Assembly: GCF_040712315.1 (NCBI RefSeq)
Contig: NC_134016.1
Location: 3,759,501 to 3,823,500 of the forward strand
Length of the DNA: 64,000 nt
Origin: Castanea sativa
Taxonomy: Eukaryota; Streptophyta; Magnoliopsida; Fagales; Fagaceae
Reading direction: 5' to 3'
This document shows, piece by piece, positions 34,330 through 47,464 of this stretch. The notes beneath the pieces are model-generated. The model saw nothing but the letters and a program-made list of their open reading frames with translations. It had not been told where the DNA came from and did no database searches. The translations under genes were made by a program, and so were the position numbers. Each line of letters opens with the position of its first letter. Position 1 is the first letter of the stretch.

Positions 34330-36400
34330 TGTAAGCTTTTCCTTAACAAAAGGGCCAATTGGTTTGGATGCTTCAATTCATGAACGTGTTGGAAGAACAG
34401 TTCTTAATAGTAAGCAGATAAGGTAATGGACATATATCACTTTTATTGGCTATTATTCAAAAATTACCATTTGCTTTAAAATTTCATTTTGTTACTCAGA
34501 AATGATCTGAAAGTTTTACACATTAAGTCATGTATGATTATGGATATAAAAACAGTGAATGGCCACTCTCCCAAAAGATTTTGATGACTCCCCTAACCAA
34601 TTAGAAGAGGGCAAGATCCATTGACATACTCCAACAGTGTGGCAGTATGGCATATTCTTGTTTCAATTGGGCTGGTACAATTACAATGAACTTGCCACTT
34701 GAGAAGCTACACATATTCATGACTATGGTGGCTTCTTAAAAGCTTTCTAAATTTCTGCATTTTGGTAAGCTATGTTCCTTGTGAATAAGTTGGTTAGATT
34801 TCTTGAAATTGATTGTGGACAATGCTAACCAAAATTAGCTACACAGATTCCTAACAGTTCATCCACCTATCAAATCTTATTCTGTTATTATGGCCTCACT
34901 TAGAGCCCTTTGTTCTAGTGACTACAACACTTCAATGGTTGCTAAGGTATGAATTTGATGGTTAGCCATCTTGCAAGCTTGATTGATTGTCAAAATTGTT
35001 CCACAGAAAATCACTTCTACATATCTTTGCCAGAGAAATTTAACATACTAGCTTCATTTATGAATTTTTACATGTCTGTTACAGCCTTCTGTTCTTGTCA
35101 ATCTTGTTATCTTAACTGAGTGGCCAACCCGTTTGGGTGCTCCAATTCATACAAGAGTTTGAAGGATACTAGCCTACAGTGACTGGATATGGTAATGAAC
35201 ATATGTTTCTGTAAGTTGACTCTTATTTGCAATCAATTAGTACCATTTAAAAAAAATTAATTAATTGTATTACTCAGAAATATGAGCTAAAAGCCTCTAT
35301 TAATTAAGTCAGTCATGACAAAAATATCTTACTGTGCTATTATATAATTTTAATAACGAACTGTATACTTCAGGTGATTCTATTTTGGTCTCAATAAAGT
35401 TTATTACTTATTAAAAAAAAAAAGTTGTAGTTCCTACCCTAAAAACCTTATTGTCTATGAATAGTTGAAGCAAGATAATGTATGTAGTTTTCCTGGAAAA
35501 AGATAGAACATACATGTATGAAAGCTAAATCTAAATTGCTTACATAAACTAATTTTGCAGTGATAGTTGCTAATTGCTAATCAAGGCTGAACAACTTTAT
35601 GCCTGGTCAATATATGGAGACTTAAGCTTTACTATTAATAACTCTGTTACTTTATCTTGTAGCCTAAACAACCCACTAGCAAATTTAATTTTATGTCTGA
35701 TATCAAGTTCACACAATTTTTGGTAAGCCATATTACATTTTATAATACTAGCTTCTCTTAATTGAGTTTCACTTGTCTGTTACAGTCTTCTCTTCTCATT
35801 GGTCTTGCTGTCTTAACTAACAGGATATGCTTCTTGGGCGATCTAGTTCATTCAAAAGTTCTAAAATAACTAGCCTACACTGCGTGGGTAAGGCAATGAA
35901 CATATATCTCTGTAATCTGACTCTTATTTGCAATTATTCAATTAGTACCATTAGGTTTAGAATTGATTGTATTACTCAGAAATATGACTTAAAATTTCCA
36001 TCAATGACGTCAGTCATGACTAAAATATCTTACTGTGTTTTAATCCAATTTCAGTTGTAGCTCCTACACTAAAAGCCTCACTGTCAGTGATAAGTTGAAA
36101 CATGATACAGTATACAGTTTTCATTTTTTTTTTTTTTTTTTACAAGTCAATATGCAGTTTTCTTGGAAAAAGATAGAACATACTAGCATGAATGCTAAAT
36201 CTAAAATGTCTTACATTACTAATTTTACAGTCTACCCCAAAATGAAGCTGCAATAGCTGCTAATTTCTAAACAAGACCGAACAACTTTATGCCTAGTCAA
36301 CATTTTGAGCTTTAAGCTTTGCTATTAATAACTGTGTTACTGTATCTTGTAACCCAAAGCATCCACTAGCACATTTTATTATATTCTTCTCCTGGTTAAA
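34330..36400. repeat. three imperfect direct repeats of about 700-750 bp
   Basis: Phrases such as attactcagaaatatgac followed by aagtcagtcatgac..aaaatatctt recur near 34495, 35270 and 35970. The block ctgaacaactttatgcctggtcaa recurs near 35585 and 36275. A related single copy is near 45920-46030, and inverted copies lie at 56780-57060. They appear to be intronic repeats of the nitrilase relic. Confidence 0.6.
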
Positions 36401-36904
36401 TTTATGTTGAATATTTGTTTATACAGGTCCCGAAGTTGTCTGATTTGCTACAATCTCAACTAAATTTAAACTTCACTTGTCGAAAGCTGATGTCAATTGC
36501 TGATACTCATTCATTAGTGCTGTTCTGCTTTTCAAATCTTTGGGCTGATATCTTGGAAAACATCAAAAGCTAATGGCAATTGCATCTGAATTTGAAGTGT
36601 ATTGGTCCGTAGAGGAATCATTGCTGCATGTATATAAGCCTCCAATCTGGAAAATAGGTAACCTCATCTGCCGCAACAACAGAATGAGTTCTCTAAGACC
36701 TGACTTAGATACTAAAGGTATACCTTCTGTCATTGTTACTGTTTTTACGTCATATTTTACTTGTAAAAGAATAACTAGTGTTATTTAATGCCTTATCCTT
36801 TGTCATTCGGTTTAACCATTAAATTGTAGAACATAAAGAAATGTCTTTTGTGTGTTTTTGTGTACCTTGTGATTTTATTGTTGTGATAGCAGAAGCTCTA
36901 ATAT

Positions 36905-37380
36905 AGATTTGGTTGGCTTGGTTGGCAGCCTTGCATATGCAGTAGTATGCACTCATCCTCTTGGCCCAACATTTCTCAAGCTGTCAATGTGGAACCTAGT
37001 TGCTATGTGCAAGATTAGGATAATGGTCATTCACAAGTTAATGGATCTTGAGATGTATTTTGGGAATGCTGATTTGGGTTTGAAGTTTGAGAGATGAATC
37101 TGTTGGAAGACATTTAGTTGGATATGTTGATTCAGACTATGCTGGAGAAGATCTGGATAATCTTTGTTCTACTCTGAAGCTAGAGGTTGACCTCCAGTGA
37201 GTTGGAGGTTGATACTGCAGTCAACTATTGTATTATTAACCAGTGAAGTGGAATACATGGCTATGATTGAAGCTATCTAGGAGGTTATTTGGCCACACGG
37301 TTTGATTGAAGTCTTTGGGAATCATCTGGAGCATGATCTTGAAAATTCAACATAGCTAGGAGTTCTATTTGACTTTGACA
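36905..37380 (+). pseudogene. copia pol relic (RT end/RNase H region)
   Basis: Reads LVGSLAYAVVCTHP, then with frameshifts YFGNADLGL, a GYVDSDYAGDLDN-like stretch, and SEVEYMAMIEA..EVIWPHGLIEVFG. These match the C-terminal RT/RNase H part of Ty1/copia pol. The same insertion is seen inverted in N4 (about 61500-61600), so it predates the duplication of the nitrilase segment. Confidence 0.75.
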
Positions 37381-38488
37381 ACTTTTATATATATGTTGCT
37401 TTAACTAAAGAGAGGGCTGCAGTGCTGTGCAATGATTACAGAGTAGAAAAACTTCTCTTTAGCTGAATCCTTAAACTCTTTATATTGAAGAGTTTTTTGT
37501 GTGTATTTAGGGTTTGAGTTTTGTGAAAGTGACTTTTTGCCTATTTTGTGATCTCGATATTTGATTAGTGAAATTTTCTCCACACCATCACCCATGTAGG
37601 CTATTGCTGAACTACGTAAATCCTTGTTTCTGTGAATGTTTTTTTTTTTAGGTCTTTTTTTTTTAATTTTTAATTTCTATTATTTGTTTGGAGATCTTTC
37701 TAAAATCCAAACTAGTTTTCACAATTGATCTTGTACGGAAGTGCTATTTAGAGGATGTTTCCCACAATAGTTATTTGCGAAATAATTTGCTATATCTATA
37801 GAATAATTTATCATCAATTATCACCATTTTCACAATCCAAATTTCTCTACAATCTAATGTGGGTTATTGTATAGTATTCCTTACCTTAATATCCTAGAGC
37901 TTCCTTATAAGTTATAATTATAGTTCTTTAGTATGCCACCATATGTTGGCATTGAAATATATTTCGGACCTACAGGCAAAGCAAGGGAGATATGGCAAGC
38001 TTTAATAACCTATGTTAACCTCGAAGGTGGCTGCTTTGTTCTAATTGCAAACCAATTCTGCATAGGAAGGGAAGACTATCTACTGACACTATAATGTATT
38101 TTATATTTCAATTATAAACTAGTCACCATCTAGATCCATCATTCAGTTCTAAATGATGTGGTACATCCTTTATGCTCTTGATAACATCATATACACTGGA
38201 GGTAGTATTAATATATCACCATCTGACCAAGTCCATTCTAGCCAGACCTAATACTAAGGAGAGGCCATCTTAGCTTATCCAGGTAAGAATTTATACTTTG
38301 CATGATTGTTAACAGTTGGGAATTGGCTAAATCTGAAAAGTATAGGCATCTTTTCATGAAAGATGGATTGATCCACGTTGTCTCTCAAAACTGAAACAAT
38401 CTTATTCACTCTTTGATATTCCAGATCTTTAAGAGAATTGTACGAGCAAAGCTAGATTTTAGTGGTATTGGGCATCAAGTGGGACTAT

Positions 38489-40932
38489 TGTCACGCCCCA
38501 AACCCCAAAGGGTTCAAAGCGTGAGAAAGACCTCTCAAGTACCTGTAAATTTTTACTTTTTGACAATTCAATCCACATAAATCCTATCAAGTATTAACAT
38601 CAAGAATTATCTTAATAATTCCATTGAATATACTCTCAAAGTAAGTCAAAGCTCTAAGCATTAATTACAAAGACCATTGGCCACAAAAGAATAGAGATCT
38701 GAATAATAATTACATATCAACAGCTTGTCCCATCAGTGGGAATATAGTCACAACCACTATAATATACAAAAGAATAAGTCAAGCCTATTCTAAAATGTAC
38801 ATCATCAAATAACTCCATTACAAAAGTTTAGCCTCCATCAGTAGTTAGTCTAACTACTATTAGCCACCAAAAGCTGTCTCAAAATATTATTGCTTACTCT
38901 GAAAAGTTTATAAAAATAATGGGATGAGACAGGGCCCAATAAGTAGCATAATTAATGGGGGTGGGGGAAATGCAAGTTTCATCTTCAATAATAATAATAT
39001 GACAAGAATGATTAAATAATGAAATACCAAATTTCTCTAAGTAACTACTTTGAAACAATATACTATAATCTGTGAGCACTAACAATATAAATTCCAAAGC
39101 CATAATATCTAACATAAGATAAATTATCACAATAATATACCACACTACCATATAGACCGGTTAGAGGATCCACCCATTCACAATTGGCATGATATTATCT
39201 TCTCTGGTATGCAGATTCTTGGCCCCATGGACAGCAGCCTCACCCATACCCTCAAGGTTTTTCTCTCTCCTCATGGGCAGCAGAGAGAGCGCGTCAAATA
39301 GGACCTCTCTTGCATGTAGTCTTTTGGCCCCATGGACAGCAGCCTCACCCACACACAATCAAGGAACCTCTTCCCCCCATGGACAGTAGGGAAGAATGCG
39401 TCATCCAAAATGAAAGGACACTGACCTAGATTTGATTCCGTTGTCACAAAGACTACGAAAACCAAATCGGGTGATCACTGGGAAATCACACATGGCATGG
39501 TGTTAAAACTACATGATGCTCACAAGTTACATTACTTTGAAACACATAGTTTATATCTAAGTAGTTTCAGAAAAAACCTTAAAAATTTACTTCCATAAAG
39601 TTTGTAAGGTTTTTCAACTTCATGCTTGCTAAAAAGATCTTCTATCAATTTCTCAAGTACTAAGTCAAGATAAGCATCTTTAAATTTTCTATTATACCAT
39701 AGAATCCATAATTTCCTTATCAAAGATTAAATAAAAGATGCTCATTTTTCCATATCAACAATTCATGCCTTTCCCCAAATGCAATACCAAATATGATGCA
39801 TCTTCATAGATAATCATATACATATTAAGGTTACGACACAATAGTTTTTAGGAAAATATAGTTTCCATAAGTAGTTTCCAAAAGCGTGTCTAACCCAAAA
39901 ATAATATTTATGCAACATGGTTATTTTTAAAAAATCCCATTAAAAAAACTACTTATCGCAACCATAAAAGCCTAACTCTCCAAGCTCCAAGGAGATTAGC
40001 TAGAACCTAAACAATATCAAGTAAACCTATCACAATAAGTATAGAACTTGAAATTGTATGTAACCAAAATTTAAGATTTGCCAAATAAACACTTAATTAG
40101 ACAAGCCTACTATTTAACCTCATCAATAATAATATATACCATTCCCAAAGTTTCTCAACAAATTTATTCACAAGGTATCAACTCCAATTTATAAAGTTAA
40201 CCCATTTCATAATATCTCCAACATTATGACTAGCTTTCATAAGATTTACACTACATCATTAAGAGACCCATGAAAGCAAAAAATCAACATATCCTCCATG
40301 ACAAGAAATTTAGAATTTCACTAACTCCAACTAAACCCAATGACAATGACAAAATTAAATTTACCAACCATCATACATTATATCTTAAAACCCCAAAATT
40401 TTTCCACCATACATAAACCTTGAATAGCCATTTTAGCACAAAATATATATACCCACTCATCAAAAATTCCACCAATACAAATCCCATACATAAAAACACA
40501 TAAATATCACTTCCAATGCTCATAAATCACATGAGTATCATTATCCAAGCTTAGATAAAAATCTCCTCAAGCAAAAGTGTAAAACCCACCAAAAAGATTA
40601 GAAATTTTTACCTCAAATAAAATGATGAAGATGCTTAGGGGTTTCTAAGTATTTTTCCGGTGATCTTGCCGGAAAAATGATGGTGAGATGGTGTGTTTTG
40701 GGGAGAGGAGGCTGGCGGGTGAGTTGAGAAATGAGTGTGTTTAAGTGAAGAGAAAAGAAAGAAAAATGAAAGAGAGAAAGAAAAGTGAGAGCCGGCCAAA
40801 AGAGAGAAGAATTAAGAGAAAAATGAGTGGTGGAGAATGATGGGTAGTGGGGTTAGGTGGGGGCATGTGTGGGCTAAAAAATCTCACCTTAACATTTTTT
40901 TTTTTTTTTTCCTGACTGATAGGGACATTACA
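38489..40932. mobile_element. 2.4-kb solo LTR or LTR-like insertion
   Basis: Starts TGTCACGCCCCAAACCC and ends GGGACATTACA, with 5-bp flanks actat (38484-38488) and actaa (40933-40937), one mismatch. The related N4 segment reads gggactaaacc without it (reverse of about 62520). The TGTCACGCCCC start is common in plant gypsy LTRs. Inside are two imperfect copies of a cccatggacagcagcc block (39220-39240 and 39330-39350) and a ccggtgatcttgccgg hairpin (about 40656). No long open frame is present. Confidence 0.75.
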
Positions 40933-41040
40933 ACTAAACTTTGTCAAGCAGACTCTAAATATACTCAATCCAATTTTGTTTACAATTGTAGTGAAAGCAG
41001 AAGTTCTTGATGAGCTGTAATGATGAATTAGCTGTGTAAA

Positions 41041-41507
41041 TAAATTGAATTCTAGAATTTACTCGTCCTAGTTGTCTTCTTACTAAACAGCTAATTTTGG
41101 CTTTGTATTTTATTTTCTAAAGTTTAGAGGATGTATAGAGGTCGGATAGTGGCCACAATTTGTCAAAAACATTGCAAGAAATCAAACCCAAAAAAATAAT
41201 AAAAACAATAAAAATTAAATATTGTGTAATTTTTGAAGTTGGAGTGATGAACTTAAATATGTAGACAAAACATTGTATACATTACATATAGCCTTGTACT
41301 AATAAATATGAACCGGCCAAATTGTGTACGATGCCAAGAACACAATATATTCTTTCAAGCTGTGGTATCATCCCTATTAAAGAATTGAAAAACACTCACT
41401 TGGTTGGTTGAATTGAGTGTTGTTAAATAAGTTGACAATAACACACATCATCTTCCTATTAGGGGTTAAAGCATAGGCCTCCAAACAAGCTTGGAGAAAC
41501 TTAGTCA

Positions 41508-41548
<41 letters not shown>

Positions 41549-41760
41549 CTTTTCACCGATCACACTAGAAGATAATATTGAGAGTACCATGCAAGATCTT
41601 TTACCTTTTTTTGGATGAGATTATAGTTAGACCCTCACTATCAGGTGTTTTTTTTTTTTTTTTTTTTTTCATGGCCTTCAATTTGTGAGTGACAACTCCC
41701 CTTAAAATCGCCAAGGATTTTCTACAAAAATTCCTCTCAATAAGGTCTTGATTGGACTAA
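41041..41760. other. non-coding spacer with (AT)n tract
   Basis: No gene. The first part continues the 3' flank of the nitrilase relic (compare 62280-62440 inverted). An (AT)n tract lies at 41514-41544 and a T run near 41649-41669. Confidence 0.5.
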
Positions 41761-41997
41761 AGGAATGTGGGAGGTGATCATAGAACCTAGATGTATTCAC
41801 AGATGCCAAAATACATGTAGAATCAATTTTCCAAAATGGAACATAATCTTCCAACAATGCCAATAAAGATAACAAAAGTCAACTTGGGGAACTACAGTAG
41901 AGATACGAATACAACCTTTCGAAAGTCTTTGAAGGGCCCTTACAGAGCCAACAATTAGCTGAAATAACGGTCACTAAGGTGTAAGTTCTTCAAGTTA

Positions 41998-42690
41998 CGA
42001 TTCTCAGATCTCCCCCAAATAAATCTGTTTATCACTACTACAAGATCCAACAATAGGTTCACTGGGATGGAAGACACACTCATTGATAGAACCAGTGTGG
42101 CCAGGGAGCTTATACAAGATGCGTCTAGATGTAGTATCCCAAATGTAAACCATCCGATCTGAACTCCCGGCAGTGACTTTGCTTCCATCAGGTGACCAGC
42201 TACACCTCAACAAGTTCTTTTCAAAGTTGTGTTGGTGCCCTTCCATTACCTTTACACACCGATTTTGTGGTGCATATGGATGCATATCCCATATGCAGAG
42301 TTTATAATCCATACCATTTGTAAGGAGATAAGAGCCATCAGGACTCAACTGCATGCCTGTTATCATATCTTGATGGCCTTTTAAGTGTCATTGTAACTTC
42401 ACCTTTGTGCTAGTCCCATACCTTTACTTCATTGTCAATACCGCCTGTGAAGATCTTATCAGATGCATCCTAGAAACTAACTGCTGTGATTTGGTATTTT
42501 ATCTGGAAATGTCTAAATGGCGCCCCTCTGACACATATCCAACAGTTTGGCAGTTCCATCATCAAATCCACTGACAACAAGTGGTGGCCCTCTTCTAGAA
42601 GGACAGCATGAATTCACAAATGAGGAGTGTTCTGCCATTTTCTTGATTTGTTTTCCTCTTTCAACATTTCGTGCCCTCAGATTCTATGTG
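41998..42690 (-). pseudogene. U5 snRNP 40-kDa WD40 protein relic, copy c (fullest)
   Basis: The longest of five copies, covering about 215 residues of the C-terminal WD40 blades on -. The last 120 codons (42366-42004) are open: MITGMQLSPDGSYLL, LCIWDMHPYAPQNRCVKVMEG, LLRCSWSPDGSKVTAGSSDRMVYIWDTTSRRILYKLPGH, ending SCSSDKQIYLGEI, the typical C-terminus. Upstream, VNSCCPSRRGPPLVVSGFDDGTAKL is followed by a stop at a CAG-like codon, a +1 base near 42500, another stop after KVWD and an extra A before GHQDMITGM. The family scaffolds the U5 snRNP next to Prp8. Several damages in the 5' half make it a pseudogene. No intron is visible within the fragment, so a retrocopy or a large 3' exon are both possible. 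Confidence 0.88.
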
Positions 42691-42875
42691 ATGTATCATC
42701 TCTATAAAACTTTATGAGATTCTTAATGGTATGCTTAGAATAAAGAATACAAGTCATCGTCCAGGTTTAATTCATGTTTTGATATAATATTAAAAAATCA
42801 ATCATTATATACTATATAGTCTAAGCACTTGGACTGGGTCCATTATCCAATTACACCAAATGATGACACCTTCAA

Positions 42876-44650
42876 TCAATATATATATAAAAGCAGAGAC
42901 CTCATTGAGTGAGGGTCTAAGCTTTTGCCGAGTGACACTTCTTATGAAATTTCTCTACAATCATCCAACTCTCCCATTAATTGACTGAGTTTACACCACA
43001 ACTCTCTCTCTTCTTCATGTCTTTTAGTATACCAAATGTTTCAATCTTTTTTTTTTTTTTTAAAAGGATACTAATAACTAATGAGATTGAGATAGATAAT
43101 CTTCTAGCATTTATGTTGCCTAAATTACACAAATCCATATCTTTTATTTACTATAATCATTATTATTTTATTTTATTCTATGGGAATCCTTTTTATTTTA
43201 TGGTGATGAATTTACATACAAACATCTCATAAACAAAGTCTCCTACAGTTTTTTTTTTTTTTGGTACGGCAAGTTTTTACGTTAGTTATATAAAAAGTTT
43301 CTACTTTTATGATTGTGTAGATGCATTAATCACAGCTTGCCTCCAAAATGATGTTTTGGTTTTCGCCTTTTTGTTTTCAAATTATGTACATTATCAATAC
43401 TCTGCTATAATGATTAATGTAGGATTTACTAAACCTTTGACTCCCCAACCTCTCTCTCACGCTTTGCCTTCCCCTCTCAACTTTGACTATATGCATCCAT
43501 TCTCTTTCTTTCTCTCTTAAAAAAACTCTCTCCATACTCACAATTTTTTAAAACACCAGGTCAATGGAAGAAACTTATTGCTCTTGTGATCTTTTGTTGT
43601 ACCAGTGACTATCCATTGCGCATTAAGTGGCCTTGACATGTATGAGTTCAAGCTATCTTTTGTTACTTTCAAAAATTCATTTCTTCACTTACAATTGGTA
43701 GGGTTAAGATCGTGAGATTCTGTATTTTGTTATTTTCTTTTATAGGTTGTGTTATTGTGTACATCGATTTCCAAAAGATGCTTGAAGTCTAGAACTGAGA
43801 AGTCAATAATTATTTATTTAGTGTAAAAGTCTCATTGTCATTGTCCTTTCAAGATTGTTTAATCTTAGCATATGACTTAAGTAGACTGATCTTTTCAAAA
43901 TAAACAAAAGCTAAACCTACTGTAAATCATAAATTGGATTATAGGGATCAAGCAATAATCATCTAGGGTGGAGGTTTTTATTATTATTTATTTATAAATA
44001 TAAGATAGAAATTCTACTCTAGCTAAATCTAAGTATATATATGTGTGAAACTTTCTCTTGGAGACTTGAACCTTGGCCCTTGCCCCCCATATCCCATACC
44101 CCACAAGTACTTATAATTGTGGAGTGACCATCACACCAAGGGTGTGCAATGGTAGGGTGGAGGGGATTTAGTCAATAGCAATTGAATTTGTAGAGGAAAA
44201 ACAACACGACTATTCAATCCGCATTCTTTAGACTCCAAAACTTCTTTCTCGAGTAAGTCTCTTTATATTTCAATAAAGAAATACATATTGAATTTTTTCC
44301 TACAATAAATTGAGTTTTGGGTTAATGGTTTTTTTTTTTTTTTTTTTTGAGTTTTGGTTTAATGATGATTGTATAATGATCTATATGTTGTGTGTGCTTT
44401 CTTTTCTATGAATTTCAATAATGTATCAATCAAGGATTTTAGCATTTGGTTCATTAAGGTTTTTTTTTTTTTAATTCTAAATTTCATCTTTATTTCATTA
44501 TTTTGTTTTGCTTTTGTCACTTTTTATAATGAACTCATTACTAACAAAGTTCTATGACAATTATAGTATAATATATATACAACATTCTCCGAATTTATCT
44601 TACATAAAACATTGCAATATTATCCGTGCATCGCACGGGCAACTTACTAG
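42876..44650 (+). mobile_element. non-autonomous Helitron
   Basis: The 3' end is diagnostic: a stem-loop CCGTGC-atc-GCACGG (44624-44638), then gcaactta and CTAG before T. The 5' end TCAATATATATATAAAAGCAGAGACC has the TC start and the TATAAAAGC-type opening common in plant Helitrons. Insertion is between A and T without target duplication, as expected. It has no Rep/helicase gene and is about 1.77 kb; the 5' end could be off by a few bases. Confidence 0.8.
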
Positions 44651-45128
44651 TAATAATAAAATATGGTATCATCTACATGGGTTCAATCCAACTTACTCAG
44701 ATATAGGTTTCGAATTATACTATACCTATATGTAATTTTTTTTTTGGCTAAATTGTAAATTATATCTCTAAAATTTTGAGGTGTTTAGATTTTAACATCC
44801 TAAAATTTTAGAATTTAGAATTTACCCTTAAAAAAAAAAATTTATTTCATCTGCATTAGCAACTCCTCCATTCATATTTTTCGTTAAGTGTCACACAAGC
44901 TTGTTACACATGTTTAATTCATCTAATAAAATAATGCCACGTCATTTTTATTATGTCATATCATTTTTAATTATTTTTAATTTTATATATTGCAAAAGTG
45001 ATGTGGCAACATTTTATTGAACAAACAAAATGAGCATGTCAAGCTGATGTGACAAAAGATTACTAATATAGGTGGAATACAACTTTATGAAATAAAATTC
45101 AAATTCCAATATTTCAAAGCATAAAATT

Positions 45129-45167
<39 letters not shown>

Positions 45168-45599
45168 TTTAAGATGAGAGTTCAACAAAGGATTAAACTA
45201 ATTTTATTATAATTTTGTATTAAGTGTCGAAGGTAGATTTCAATTCTACTCTAAATTTGTGCCGAGTTTCTCTTCAATCTAAAACTATTTTTTAAGTTTA
45301 TTTAAAAGTACATCAAAACCATTTAAGATTATTTCCAATTCATTTGAAACTAATTTAAATTCTTTTTCCAAAACTTATAGTTAGCACAAATATAAATTTT
45401 AATTAGAAATTATTTTAATACTTTAGAAAATTGATTATGCATTTTCAGCAGATTTTCATAATAAATGACTTTTTTTTATCGTTTATTTGCGAAATATAAT
45501 AAACACCAACAACATTGTATTACAATTAAAAAAAAAAAGTTCAACAAAGTATAATTTTTTATATTAAAATATATCATGTGTAGTGACAAATAATAATAA
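44651..45599. other. AT-rich non-coding region
   Basis: No gene. 44740-44830 (ggctaaattgtaaattat..) looks like one end of a TIR transposon whose other end I cannot find. An (AT)n tract lies at 45133-45162. 45170-45560 is a diverged copy of the spacer found at 2930-3270. Confidence 0.5.
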
Positions 45600-45905
45600 T
45601 ATAACGGCGTTAAAAAATCTTACACTCTTTCTTATTCTATCTTTTGCCCTGGCTCGCAGGAAACCCCAATAGTTTCATATCTCTCGCCACATCTCATCTC
45701 GCTGTCGAGAAGAAATTTGGCTTCTAAATCTCTTTCCTTCCGATTGAAAAGTGAAATCAAAACGTTTCATAATTACGAAAACAACTCGACGGATTGTCGA
45801 TTTTACTGAAGCAATAATTTTCGAGATTGGAGGTGAGAAGTCTGAAGAAATCTGAAGCCATCGGTTTTTATTTATTTATTTATTTTCACACCCATACAAT
45901 AAGGG
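45600..45905. repeat. inverted copy of 57125-57410
   Basis: The stretch gattgaaaagtgaaatcaaaacg..ttcataattacgaaaacaac..gagattggaggtgagaagtctgaagaaatctgaagcc is the reverse of 57270-57395. It lies just upstream of the nitrilase relic N2 and may be the old first exon or leader of the nitrilase gene. No clear coding frame. Confidence 0.6.
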
Positions 45906-46560
45906 CAACTGAGTTTTATTTGCCTGGGTAAGGCAATGAACATTTGTCTCTGTAAGCTGAATTTTATTTGCAATTATTCAATTAGTACCATTTGGTTTAA
46001 AAATTGATTGTATTACTTAGAAATATGACTTAAAACTTCAATCTGGATGTGAACTGCAGTGGTCAGTTGAGAAATCATTGGTGCATATATTTAAGACTTC
46101 AATCTGGAAAATAGGTGACCTCATCTGCTGCGACAATAGAATGAGTTCTCTAAGACCTGACTTAGATACCAAAGGTATACCTTATGTCATTGTTACAGTT
46201 TTTTCATTGTCATATTTTACTTGTAGAGGTATACCTTAACTCATACTAAAGGTATGACTTAGATACTAAAGGTATACCTTAACTCATACTAGTATCCACA
46301 ATCAATCCTGTGAGGGAGTGCTATCTAGAGGTCTTTTCCCGCAACAGTTATTTGTGAAATAATTTGCTATTTCTGTAGAATAATTAATTAGCAACCATCA
46401 CCATTCTCACAATCGAGTATTTCTCTTACAGTCTAATGTGGGTTAGTGTTCAATATTCCCTTACTTTATATTCAAGAGCTTTCTTATAATTTATAGTTCT
46501 TCAACATTTTGTTTAATCCTTAGGCCACCATATGTAGGCATTGCCTTAGATACAGTTCCT
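45906..46560 (+). pseudogene. NIT4-like nitrilase relic N2
   Basis: The catalytic exon on + at about 46036-46175 encodes SGCELQWSVEKSLVHIFKTSIWKIGDLICCDNRMSSLRPDLDTKG in pieces, with the C of ICCDNRM at the active-site position. A short tandem duplication of the phrase gacttagatactaaaggtatacctta follows (46245-46290). The next exon starts at about 46523 (ccaccatatgtaggcattg) and is cut at once by the MULE at 46541. It is most similar to N3 (55.5-57.1 kb), which is inverted. Confidence 0.75.
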
Positions 46561-47323
46561 TAGGTACTCCTTTCAAATTACTGCCACTTGTCTAATTTAA
46601 TGACTCCACTAACTGACGTTAAAACACCATCTCCTTTTCCCATTAAAAAAAAAAAACCATCTCCTTTGTTTTCTCTTAGCCCGAGAGAAAATCTGAGAGC
46701 TTTAAATTTCTCACCTAGTAACCAGATCTCTTCCTTCCTCCATTCTATTTGATATTTCAATATTTATCAATTACCAAACAAAAAAAAAGGGGAAAAAAAC
46801 TGGTTTGAAGTTGAGTTTTGATGTTAACCCATACACCCAAACAAAACCATTGCAAACCCATACTCCTACCCAAACCCAACAACCACTTCCCTGCCAAAAT
46901 GCACGCAGCAAGCCCAATCTGGAGATTGGTGTCAAGATTTGGCTTTGAAAGAAAATCAAAAGCATTAAGAAATCTTTTTTTTTTCCTACCTGTTAGGCAC
47001 TCCCCTGTAGATCTGCAAACTCACTTATCCCATCTAAAAAAATGAAATTAGCTAGTGCATCCCTTGAACGCATGTGTCTTTGGTCAGCAAAATTTCCATA
47101 GATTGATCATCTTTAGCCATCTGGTGTGAGAGTCTAAGAGATTTTGATGAATGGATTTCTAGCGGACCAAGAAAACAAAAAGTAAAAAAAAAAAAAAAAA
47201 AGGGGGGAAGAAAGAAACAGAATGAGTTAACGTCAGTTAGTGGAGTCATTAAATTAGACAAGTGGCAGCAATTTAAAAAGGGTACTTAAGGAACTGTATC
47301 TAAGGTATTGTATCTAAGTTTTG
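46541..47323. mobile_element. Mutator-like element related to 4561-5361
   Basis: The TIR core ttagatacagttccttagg..actgccacttgtctaattt..gactccactaactgacgtta at the left is inverted at 47227-47310, and the right end ctaagttttgtcc matches the 4561 family terminus. The left terminus is shortened, so no target duplication can be named. Internal open frames (46578-46760, 46818-47045) have no recognisable domain. Confidence 0.75.
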
Positions 47324-47464
47324 TCCTTCTAACAATTGCAAGGTGAATGCGACTTTAGTAAAATAAAGACAACCCATGCATAATGTATTCTAACATCTAA
47401 GTCTATAAGCTACTTAGATAAAGTTCTATCTCATTCATGAATGCACAAGTCTATATTAATACTT

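Larger units (their letters stand above)
36530..41040 (+). pseudogene. NIT4-like nitrilase relic N1, split by insertions
   Basis: Exon pieces on + can be matched to plant nitrilase 4 (bifunctional beta-cyanoalanine nitrilase/hydratase). 36550-36720 reads LGKHQKLMAIAS...KIGNLICRNNRMSSLRPDLDTKG, aligned with the LGKHRKLMPT...KIG.ICWENRMP region that carries the catalytic Lys and Cys. 37935-38090 reads [21 protein letters not shown]...[14 protein letters not shown]. About 38225-38280 holds the degraded SILAGPN part, and 38443-38480 reads VRAKLDF.GIGH. Frameshifts and stops abound; in this copy the residue aligned with the active-site Cys is still C but its surroundings are changed. A copia fragment (36905-37380) and a 2.4-kb solo LTR (38489-40932) interrupt it; homology resumes at 40938. 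Confidence 0.8.
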
